In this document: one piece after another, positions 24,390 to 34,849 of the stretch
How positions within the stretch are numbered: the stretch's first letter is position 1
Layout: each line of letters starts with the position of its first letter
Origin: Bugulina stolonifera
Taxonomy: Eukaryota > Bryozoa > Gymnolaemata > Cheilostomatida > Bugulidae
Direction: 5' to 3'
NCBI GenBank assembly: GCA_935421135.1
Contig: OW285193.1
Span: 13,068,099-13,132,098, forward strand
Length of the DNA stretch: 64,000 nt
Translations under genes and position numbers: made by a program
The notes under the pieces: generated by a model
Database searches by the model: none
What the model was told of the DNA's origin: nothing
The model's input: only the letters and a program-made list of their open reading frames with translations

Positions 24390-27006
24390 ATGACTTCGAT
24401 TTGGAAGAGAACTTTATTTCTTGCTGCTCTATCTGTGATGATGTATATGATTACCTCTACCCAAGCCAGGCTGACTAAACGTGGCTACAGAAGGCTGAAG
24501 AACCATTTTAGACGGGATTTAGGAGGGAGAGTGAGTGTAATAGACTTCCTTTATGTGAAAATTCTTTGTGTGTCATGAGAAGCTTGCTGCTGGAGCCATT
24601 GCTATAGGAGGCTATGGTTATATATTCATTATATCATTTATTGTGTTGATTCTACTGAGTTATACCCACAATTACTTTGAAACAATATGATAAATTGTAC
24701 AAGTCATGTAACATGTTACATAACTTGTAACATATACATGTAGCATGTAACACATAACATGTAGCATGTAGCATGTAACATGTAACATGTAGCATGTAAC
24801 ATGTAACATGTAAATGACATAAATAGAGAAGATTAAGTGGCTTCTGATTGTGTGATATCAGTAAATGTGTACCATTTGATATTATTTTGAATCCTGGACC
24901 CATAGAATTGATGTTTTATTTATTGAGATTGACTGATGATTTTTAACTAAGATATAGGCCTACAATCATGTGCATGATATTCGACAAACACCTTATAGGC
25001 ACCTGCATTCTTCCTTGTTATTTTAGCAAAATCTACTACCTTCATTCATCATGATGTCCTTCCATGATTGCATAGGAGGGTGTGATGGCTGTGTCGATAC
25101 GAATGTCCAAGATAACAAGAGTATGTTGAATAATTTTTATTATTATTTTAAGTCTAGCTGACAGGAATGATTGTGTTTTTTCTAGAACCTACATACATTG
25201 TACATACAGAAATTATATTATATTATATACATGTACATTGTACATGTATATATAAATAGTGCTCGACCTACAATGTACACTGTTATGCTAGTACCACAAC
25301 TGTCACCATACACTGTAGAATTGACAGATTTCAATGTAGGCTGCAGGTTTTAAAGACGTCTGTTGATTGGATGTTTCAAAGTCTTGCTAAATTATGATGT
25401 TTTTTCAATAATTTCAGATTTGGAACCTGCCGTCAGATTTGCAAATGACTTCAGGAGAAGACGGGCCCCAAATTTGTCACAAGCCGACATCAATGCATTT
25501 GTTGGGACACAGGCTTTAGAGATCACTGCAAGGAATGCAAATGGCCGCATGAATATGCCATTCTATATAGGGCGACAAGATTGCCGCTCTTCGCATGGAT
25601 TCCCTGTTAGAAAGATCGCTCCAGGTCACACTACAGACAGCATTGGATTTCTGAAGCGTAATTTCCGAGTCTCAACTACAGAGGCAGTGGCCTTGATGGG
25701 TAAGAAAATTGTGTTTCAACAATTATTTATTGAACTAGTAGCACAAGTAAATGACAACTAGCATACTTTTACTTTTCTTGTGGTAGCTCATTGTGCTTAC
25801 TTAGTAATTGTCTAAAACATGGTCCTCATGTTAGAAAAAGACTAACAAGTGAGTTAACCTACATATACAAAAACCATAAGCATTGATTACAAAGTTGACT
25901 TCATGCGGTGGAGATTTATTCTAAAAGATAACAATATTGAAAGTTAAATTTCAGAACTTCCTATGCCAATTAAATTACTAAAGGGAACATATTATTTTCA
26001 TTTCTAAGGTTGTCATTCATTGGGAAGAACGAGAAGCCACATTTCAGGGTTCGATGGACCTTGGACCTTTACGGAGTTTGCTTTAGACAGCGCATTCTAT
26101 GAAAACCTCAGGAATCCAGGCTTCACAGTAGAACGAAGAAATGTTGATGTCGTCAAGTAAGTGAATAAACAATATCCCCATCAAGTCAAAAACGTGAAGT
26201 ATCTATTATATACACTGTATATTATGTAGACAATGTACATGTATGTGTACAGGTAGTATGCTATAAGTACGTTTGTTTAGCTTACTTTTCTTTCTTGGTT
26301 TATTTATTTGTCTTTCGATTGGATGCAATTATACTCCTACAGACCTACACTATCTACATAAGATTCTGTAGCCTACCACAGTAAAAAGCAAAACCTATTG
26401 AACACTTATGCCTATAACTTTATACATGTAGGTCTAGCCAATGGTCAAAGCATTCTAATGGTGGTAAAACAATGATGTTACATGCTGACATGGTTCTATT
26501 CAAGAGGTATACTACATCAGGGATCTTCGATGAACCGAGCTGTTCGTACAACACTTGTCCGGCAGCGTCCACTGCTAACTTAGTGAGTTTTATTTTTCAT
26601 CATTAACAGTTGAATTAGTACCACAGACTAGCCAGAGAATTAAATGTAAGTTAACATGATTTGGACATAATCATGATTTTCTATTGCAATTCCAGATAGA
26701 TAGGTTGCGTGTAACTATATGAGAACATACTTAGTTGCAGCAACACAGATGCTATGGCAACTACACGTGTTCTATTTGAGTCTGATGTATTAAACATTAA
26801 ATCAGTGGAGATTATGTTGCACACATGTATAATTTAAGAGAAGAAACATGTTTTGTTTCAACATAAAATGTACATAAATTGATAAAAATTGTTTGTTTTA
26901 GGTTCACCAATTTGCTAATAGCCAGCGTACATTCCATAGGACTTTAAAACGTGCATTTGTGAAGATGGTTTCGAACGGTTATCGTAGACTAAACAGAGTC
27001 GTGTAA
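24390..27006 (+). CDS. Peroxidase C: secreted plant-type haem peroxidase homologue
   Basis: Six exons: 24390-24530, 25027-25120, 25418-25699, 26009-26156, 26432-26582 and 26902-27006, encoding 306 residues. The signal peptide is hydrophobic from about residue 8 to 22 and ends at STQA. The distal motif MMSFHDC gives His60, with Met56 where Arg is expected. The proximal motif VALMGCHSLGRT gives His175, and FALD gives Asp199. Exons 5-6 carry the family's C-terminal signature (LHADMVLFK, then a VHQFANSQRTFH segment). It is closest to peroxidase D. Exon 1 of the two is nearly identical in DNA, pointing to recent tandem duplication. Intron 1 holds an ACATGT-rich repeat. A longer start through an upstream leader exon is possible. 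Confidence 0.9.
24704..24812. repeat. Short tandem repeat in intron 1 of peroxidase C
   Basis: Irregular tandem copies of CATGTAACATGTAG and related 7-12 bp words, palindromic at each ACATGT. The paralogous intron of peroxidase D lacks the array, so it arose or was lost after the C/D duplication. Confidence 0.8.
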
Positions 27007-29089
27007 CGACCTGAAGGACATGTACATTGTAGATAGCAGTTCCTATTACTCCTACTAGCAGTTAACTTTTATATAAAAAAATATAAACATAATCTTAGAT
27101 GCACTTATATGAACAGGAGGAGAGAACTGCTGTCAATTTGAATTAATTCAAATGTTATTCAAATTCCAAATGTATGTAGATGTACAATTTATTTCAAAAT
27201 TATCAATCATTATATGGATAACTGATTATATGATATTATTATATGATTATATGATATTATTATATGGATAACTGATTATATGATATCATTATATGATTAT
27301 ATGATATTATTATATGGATAACTGATTATATGATATCATTATATGGATAAGTGATTATATGATATTATTATATGGATAACTGATTATATGATATTATTAT
27401 ATGGATAACTGATTATATGATATTATTATATGGATAACTGATTATATGATATTATTATATGATTATATGATATTATTATATGGATAACTGATTATATGAT
27501 ATTATTATATGATTATATGATATTATTATATGTATAACTGATTATATGATATTATTATATGATTATATGATATCATTATATGGATAACTGATTATATGAT
27601 ATTATTATATGGATAACTGATTATATGATATTATTATATGATTATATGATATTATTAAAGCTGTGAAAGAAGTGTACAGTTTCTGCTTACACTTGAACCC
27701 TTTCAGAAAGTTGCACTTTACCTTTTATAGCTGTTGAAGTCCAGCATAATTATTTTTATATTATAAAGTGCATACAAAGGGATATTCATGTACATTCTAC
27801 TCATATTAAATAAACTACTGTACATTGTTTTTCATTACACAATATACTATGTCATGGGCTTTGTAATTGTATTAAAATTGTTGAATTATGTAATTCTGTT
27901 ACATGTTTTTATGAAATATCGTTATTGTTGCAAGTTAAATAAAATTCGCACGCAACAACTTAGTCTTTTCGTTTGTGGAATAATGTTTTCGGAGTGAAAA
28001 ACAGAGAAAGCTCAAAATAGGTCAAAAAGCCAAGTCAAGAGTATCAAGTAGGAATTTATTTATGCAAGTCATTCAATAGTCAAGTAATTAAAATTAGAGT
28101 AGACATAGAGAAAATTATGCAAGTTGTAATAATCATGCTAAGGTATTGTCAGTCGCACTGGAGGAAGTGAGCATATCAACTTATTGCACTAAACTGGTGA
28201 GGTGATAATTATGCTTCCCAACGATTGACTAATATAACCCTTCCAGTTTTATATTATTGTCAACACTATTTTTTCCAATACAATGTGGATAATTTATACC
28301 AAATTATTGATTGAGAAATTTCCCAACTCCAAATTAGACTAGTGCATTATAACAACACCCTCAAATCAAAACCCTTCTAATGCTCAGTGGTCTAGAGTGG
28401 TCTACAGTCTGGATATTCAGCATGTTTTGGGTTTTAAAATTAAAGAGAGCAGAGAGAAGATAACTTTGAATCCTCATCAGTGTCCATATTTAGCAAAAGT
28501 TACTGGGAGTTACCCCCCCCATGTGGGTGTCAGGTGATGGAAAACTTGGGTGATGACTGGAAGCATAATCCATGTGTTGGAATCTAATGTACAGATATTT
28601 GTTCATTCATCTGTTATAACAGTATATGTACATATCTTGCCCAAATACTATCACCCTACCTACATGTAACTGTCAACTTTTATATTATTTTATGCTTCAG
28701 AAGTAATTAGGCTATGAACTTACCGATAACAGACTAAATCATCATTTTGTTCACAGCCTATGCCTATAGCTTCGTTGATATGTCATCATCTAAACATCTA
28801 AAGAGTCAACAAAATAATGTTCACTGAATTTGTGATCAACTAAATAATATTGAAAGAAAATTATAATGGTGTATCAATTGAGAGGGAATGGCATTATGCA
28901 ATTATGCATGCATGATCAGGTAGATACATGTACACGTACACAGTCAAACCAACATTGAACACAGTGTTATGCTTTAAATGCTAGTAATTTAGCCTTCAAC
29001 AATATTCTAATCATTAATACCAGTGGCTGTATGACAACAAAAACTATTTTCTATTTAATATACAAGTAGTATTTTAGATTAGATTTAAA
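27007..29089. other. Intergenic region between peroxidases C and D
   Basis: It contains the 3' flank of peroxidase C and an AT-rich minisatellite (27208-27657). After that come about 1.4 kb of unique AT-rich DNA with no supported gene. The open frame near 27788-27997 is hydrophobic low-complexity translation without splice or start support. Confidence 0.6.
27208..27657. repeat. AT-rich compound minisatellite 3' of peroxidase C
   Basis: About 450 bp made of two interleaved units, GATTATATGATATTATTATAT (21 bp) and the same with an extra GGATAACT (29 bp), in irregular order. Nearly pure A/T apart from the GG and GAT positions. It starts about 200 bp after the stop codon of peroxidase C, so it may lie in its 3' UTR or just beyond. 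Confidence 0.93.
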
Positions 29090-31557
29090 ATGACTTCGAT
29101 TTGGAAGAGAACCTTATTTCTTGCTGCTCTATCTGTAATGATGTATATGATAACCTCTACCCAGGCCAGGCTGACTAGACGTGGGTATAGGAGGCTGCAG
29201 AAACATTTCAAGCGAGATTTAGGAGAGAGTGTGAGTAGATGATTAACAAACAAAAAAATATAATGTATAACAATCAAACCTTGATTTATATCTTCCATAT
29301 TCTTGTAATACCTACTGCAATGTACAGGAGTATCACTATCAAGACAATATATTATCCCTAGTAAGAACAGGCACTTCCAGATATAAACTAATTATAGAGT
29401 TGGATAATGCTAGGAGTATAGGTAACGCTTGCTGTCTACTGTTTACCGGTAGCCACAGGTAAAAGATTTCCTTATCAATCATATAAAAGGTTTATTTGAG
29501 AAAAGATTTATTACAGAAAGTTCCACTGGGCAGTAGATTTCAGAGTAATTTGCAAACAGAAAAATGTGCTGCATGAAGATATTTTTCAAGTAGATTTGAG
29601 TAATTGACATTTAATTCTAACGGGTTCCTGTCTGAAAAAAAAATCTTGTCTGCATATAAATTTTTTCTTTTTGTTTTTATGTAATTACTATTTTGATATC
29701 GTTAACCGGTAGAGGACATCATGTATATGTACATGTACATGTAGTTTTGATGAGAAGGCCTATATGATTTTTTAAATTACTGTAATTAACTAGTTTCTCC
29801 TGTGATTTTAGCAAGACCTACTTCCTGGATTTGTACAGATGTCTTTCCATGACTGCATTGGAGGATGCGACGGGTGTGTGGATATCAATGTTACAAACAA
29901 CAGAAGTATGCTATCAATTCACAATACTCTGCAACATTGCTAGAAACACACACATTATACATGTATTTCCACACTCCGCTTAGAATTATAAATAATCGAT
30001 GTCATTTCAAGCAAAGATTTTCAATTTGCCAACAGCACAATGTACAGAAAACATTACCACTACACCACCTCAGCAAGCTTCTCTAGTGAGCAGTAGACGT
30101 TAACTGAACCAACTACATACAAGGCAACCCTCGTATTATTTTATCTCCTACAACTATCTTTTGCTCATCTTGTCAGCCATGGACGAACATATACTTTTGA
30201 TTGGCTGTGGTTTTTCTAAGTATCAACAAAGTAGCTACATTTAGGCCTACATCTACACGTACAAGTACATGTGAACCAAATATCAAATGAGTAGCTATAT
30301 GCATGTGGACCAATTATAAAAACTTCTAATGATTTCAGATTTGGGGCCTGTTGTCAGATTTGCAGAAGATTTCAGAAAAAAGCGAGCCCCAAATTTATCC
30401 CAAGCAGACATCAATGTGTTTGTTGGTACACAGGCTCTAGAGATTACTGCAAGAAATGCAAATGGCCGCCTGAAGCTGCCGTTCTATACTGGTAGAGCAG
30501 ATTGCAGTGATTCAAATGGATTTCCTGTAAGAACATTTCCTCCTGGTCATACGACAGATAGCATCGGATTCCTGAAAGATAATTTTGGTGTGACAACAAA
30601 ACAGGCTGTAGCCTTGATGGGTGAGCGAAGGAATTTAACATTCGATTCTCTATCCACCTGTGTTTGTCTCCATTCAGCTCAGAAAATAGACTAGATTGGT
30701 TAATATACATGTAAAGTGGTGGTCTATAATGTTTTAAACTAACTAAATAAAACTGCGTATTTCCCTTTAGGTTGTCATTCATTGGGCAAAAGTCGTAGCC
30801 AAATTTCAGGTTACGATGGACCTTGGACTTTCTCGGAGTTTGCGTTAGATAATGCCTTCTTTGACAACCTGAGGAGACCAGGGTTTGAAGTAGAGCAAAG
30901 AGATGTTGATGCTGTTAAGTATGTGAATAAACAACATGCTATGTACATCTACTCAGTACACAAATAAATATATACATTACGTATGTAGACATCTAGGGTG
31001 CTCTCATATAAGCGTATAAATGTAGTGTTCATAGCTAAATAGTGTTTGGTTTCTAGGTCCAGCCAATGGTCAAAGCACAAAGAATCCGGTAAGACGATGA
31101 TGTTACATGCGGACATGAGTCTTTTAAAAAAGTTTACTACATCAGGGACCTTCCATACACCAAGTTGTTTTTATGATTCATGTCCACCAGCCCCCACAGA
31201 AGTCTTGGTAAGTTCTGTATATATTACTATTTAGTTGGAATAATGCTGCTACATATAAGAAGAATACTAAAAGTTAGTCGACATGTGCAGAGTCAGGGAT
31301 ACGGAATGTGGAATAAAAATTCAGTATTGCTGTTTATTATTGAGAATCTGAACACCCTGGATCAGTTTAATCAATGATGATTCTTTTTGTCAGCTGTTGG
31401 CACCAAACTACGACCATGTATTAGGTTCATAGCGTAAGATTTTGTTCTGTTTTAGGTTCACAAGTTTGCCCTGAGCCAGCAGAAATTCCATAATACTTTG
31501 AAAGGTGCTTATGGGAAGGTAACAGGAAATGGTGGTGGACTAGTCCGAGTTGTGTAA
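29090..31557 (+). CDS. Peroxidase D: secreted plant-type haem peroxidase homologue
   Basis: Six exons: 29090-29230, 29812-29905, 30339-30620, 30771-30918, 31057-31207 and 31456-31557, encoding 305 residues. Lengths and phases match the other three genes. The signal peptide is nearly identical to that of C. The distal motif QMSFHDC gives His60 with Gln56 at the arginine position. The proximal motif VALMGCHSLGKS gives His175, and FALD gives Asp199. The C-terminal exon is shorter and glycine-rich (GNGGG). A TTTTAG acceptor lies 12 bp upstream of the ATG, as in A-C. An AATAAA at 31718 may be its polyadenylation signal. Introns differ strongly from C while exons are similar. Confidence 0.9.
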
Positions 31558-32677
31558 ACTGCAGACACGAGAGTCAACACTCAAATATAATTATAAGAAG
31601 CGTATCAGTCGACTCCATCAGACCATGATATCATTAACTAGAAAGTTTTTTTTTGGATAAATCTTGAATTTTTCAAAAAGCTGGAATCCATTGCATATTG
31701 TTTAGTGATCAAACTAAAATAAAGGTGTCATAGAATATCTAAATTACTTCCTGCTACTTGCAGATCGTAGATCTATGTGGGCTAAGTCCTATGTCCTTGC
31801 GTCTTGCTGATGCTGTATAAATTCTCATACTGTTTCGATGTTGTGCACTTTTGTATTACGCCAATATCACAAACCTTTGGCCCCATAAATTCTTCTGACT
31901 CGGGCTCATTCCATGTATAAGTCTGCCCAGACTCAACTTCGGACTTAGATTAAGTGTGGGGCCATTTTTTCCCTAGCGCTCAGCACTTAGACTAGGCTTG
32001 TACAAGTTAGTCCTCCCTGCCTGGCTGGCACTGCACTTAAGCTGGTACTACTTTCCATGGCCCTTGCTACCTAGCCAGACACAAGAGTAGTATACCCGTA
32101 TGTGTAGCATGGAATTACTGGGAGTTGCTTACCCATTGAAACGTAGATCTAATCAGGCTGTTGTTCACATGAGTATATTGTGTACATTGCTGAATGAAGA
32201 GGTCAAGGGGGAATCCCCTCCAGGTCTATCATTAGGAAGGAGAACAGCTTTCAGCAATGTGGGCTCATCTTTACTTCATCCTTATTAATGTTATGGGACA
32301 CTTTGTCACCCAGACTACGACTCAGCTTGAATGCTTAAAAAAAATCAGGCTATGAAATAAACCTACCTTGAATTAAATAATATCCTCCTTTTGTTCTGTA
32401 ATGGGAATGCACACGACTGCAGTAATCTCATTGGACAGCTTCATGACAAACATTAATCTCTACAACAAATATTCACCGAATCTTAAGTAAAAATGTTTTC
32501 ATAAAATGCTAAATAAATGATGTAATTAAACAATATAAAAAGATTAAATATAGAGAGAGGGAATGACCCATGTACCCATCTATCTAATGCCTACGTGAAC
32601 AAGTAGACACACATCTGCACCTCGTAGTATTCTACAAGTACATAGCTCAGGTAGCCAAGGTATAATGCTAGATTGTC
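31558..32677. other. Intergenic region after peroxidase D
   Basis: Contains a candidate AATAAA polyadenylation signal at 31718-31723, about 160 bp after the stop codon of peroxidase D. The rest is unique DNA with no repeat or gene I can support. A short open frame at 32100-32288 has no splice or homology support. Confidence 0.5.
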
Positions 32678-33666
32678 ATGGAACACATGAAACTGTACAA
32701 GTACTCATTACTAGCAATGATAGCGCTTACTCTGCTCTGTATTTACGTCATGTTTATTCCATATATTAACAGTCTCAACCATAGTACACTTATACAGACC
32801 AAAGACAAGGTCATTGGGTAAGTTCCTATACAATATTCTCTGATAAGTCTCCACTATCCTAAAAGAAATATTTTACAGTTCAACTCAGGTAGATTGTAGA
32901 GACCAGGACATGGTATAGCCTCTAGACTGGCACCCTTCGTCCTTACATAGAAGCTGATACGTCTCGCCACTACTATTCAATAACACTGTACTCATATAAG
33001 AGCGCTATTATCAATTCAAGCTCATAACCAACCTAGAATCTTTTAGTTTATAACATACAATACATATCGTGTTTGTTTATATTTTGACTGTAGCATTTTA
33101 CCTCTGAGTGACATTGACTTGTCTGTGCTAAGGCTGCTACAGTCACTGAGACAGCGAGTGATACCACGAAGCAACGGGACAGATAGCGGAGGGCAGGACT
33201 ATATATACTTTGAAGATCCAAATAGTGCTGGTAAGTTTTCTATCTGCAGCTCTTTTATATCAGCGAAGTGTAGCAGTAAATCTCTACAAAGTCAAGCAGA
33301 AGGCAGAGTGTTAGACACGAACACCCAGTGATTCCAAATTAATGTGTAGTGGGCGTTAAAATCAGAACCCAGAATCTGATAAACAGCCATGTCTTAAATA
33401 CATGTAGTTCCCACATTTAGAAAACAATGTCACACAATAGGCGTGGGTCATGTACTACTGTTTTATGCTATTGTTAACCAAATTAAAGCGTGCACGGTTA
33501 AATATAGTACAAAAAAGATACTTACAAAATTGCACTGTATAAATATGCAGGGCCAAACCTTTTTCAGGCTGAATAATTTGGAATTACTTATCTATTATTT
33601 GCTCTTGTTGCAGCTGAACTAAATACAACTCGAGGTAACCAGACAGTGGAACCAGGAACAGAATAA
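32678..33666 (+). CDS. Small predicted membrane or secreted protein, unknown family
   Basis: Three exons, 32678-32817, 33094-33230 and 33614-33666, with consensus borders (GTAAGT donors, TGTAG and TTGCAG acceptors) and matching phases (2,1), give 109 residues. Residues 9-29 form one strongly hydrophobic segment (SLLAMIALTLLCIYVMF), which is either a signal anchor or an uncleaved signal peptide. The rest is polar, with four N-glycosylation sequons (NHS, NGT, NTT, NQT) and an acidic-aromatic patch DYIYFEDP. The sequons suggest that the C-terminal part is outside the cytosol, as in a type II membrane protein. I recognise no family. Support is splice consistency and composition only, but three exons joining in phase to a stop is unlikely by chance. 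Confidence 0.6.
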
Positions 33667-34849
33667 CTTGACTTGTATTGCTGATTGGACTGTTATAATG
33701 AAATGTACGTGTATACCTCCATTGGCTGACACCCAGCTCATTAGGTGGAGATTATTAGTAGTGCTGAGGCTACTGGATAGACAACCCCCACGCTAAAGTA
33801 TATCAGAACGTTTGGCATCATTTGGTTGCCTAGTGACGTTGAATGTGCTTTATCCACACACAAAACTATATATTTATTTCTGTAAAGCTGCACGCAATAA
33901 TTATTTATTAATGTACACACTGCTCACCTTAACTCAAAGATTGTCAGTAGTCCATAACTAGGGTCTATAGCACAGAGTCTAATGTCTAATGTCATATTGC
34001 TATATGCTAGCTGGTGATCAATGTGATAGCTATATTGTAGTAGCTTGCAGCTCTCTACTCAATAGCTTACTGTATTCTTACACACATTACATTTTGCTGT
34101 AGAAGGATGGAGTTGTCTTCTTGTGGTAAAAAAATTGAAACTTCCAGACTGTTTTGAGCAATAAAATATGATCTTATCCAATTTACATCTAAATAAATCT
34201 AAGTAATAATTATTGTCACACCTCCTGCTATACTTGTACATATTTTTCAAATGTCTGAAATTTTATAATATTGGTGGTCTGTAGCATAGACATTATATAA
34301 ATAAAGAGTCTGTAAATGTACTTTAGAAAATTATGTCTTTCTCTATTTTTATTCATAATTCAAGAAAACAATAAAATTTTTAAAGTAACAGAAGAACAAA
34401 ATAATAAAGTCAACAAAAATAGGCTCAAAAGGCCAATTCAGAAAAAAGATGGAGAAAATTGAAACTTGACCCGTTCAAATTCACAGCAGCAAAGAAATGC
34501 TGCACAAGAGCATTTGGGTTTATTTAGTCAGTCATATTTTTTTGGTAAACCAGACCTTTTGGCAAATAAGAGTTTGAGTTCATACCGTGTGGCAAACCTG
34601 ACCATTAGTAGAGATTATGACTTTATCATTTGGTATCCCTCTATAACCTTTCTAATCACAAATGTTACAAGAACTGCTAACAGCAAAAATGAGTTCTCAA
34701 ATTCCATTTCCTGAAATTTTGTGATGTCAGGTTCAGCACACAGTAAGATCCAAATTCAACCGTCTGCACAAACATCACATTATTCTAGAGAGAAACCATA
34801 ACAATAAAAAAAAGAACGGACTTTAATACTAACATTACAAACACAACAA
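33667..34849. other. Convergent intergenic region
   Basis: Lies between the 3' ends of the small gene (plus) and the PARP-like gene (minus). It contains scattered AATAAA-like signals on both strands (such as near 34300). An open frame at 34466-34714 has no ATG start, no homology I recognise and no splice partner. No gene is supported. Confidence 0.5.

Noticed and set aside
34466..34714. 82-codon ORF downstream of the PARP-like gene
   Set aside because: It has no ATG, no splice signals in phase and no recognisable family.
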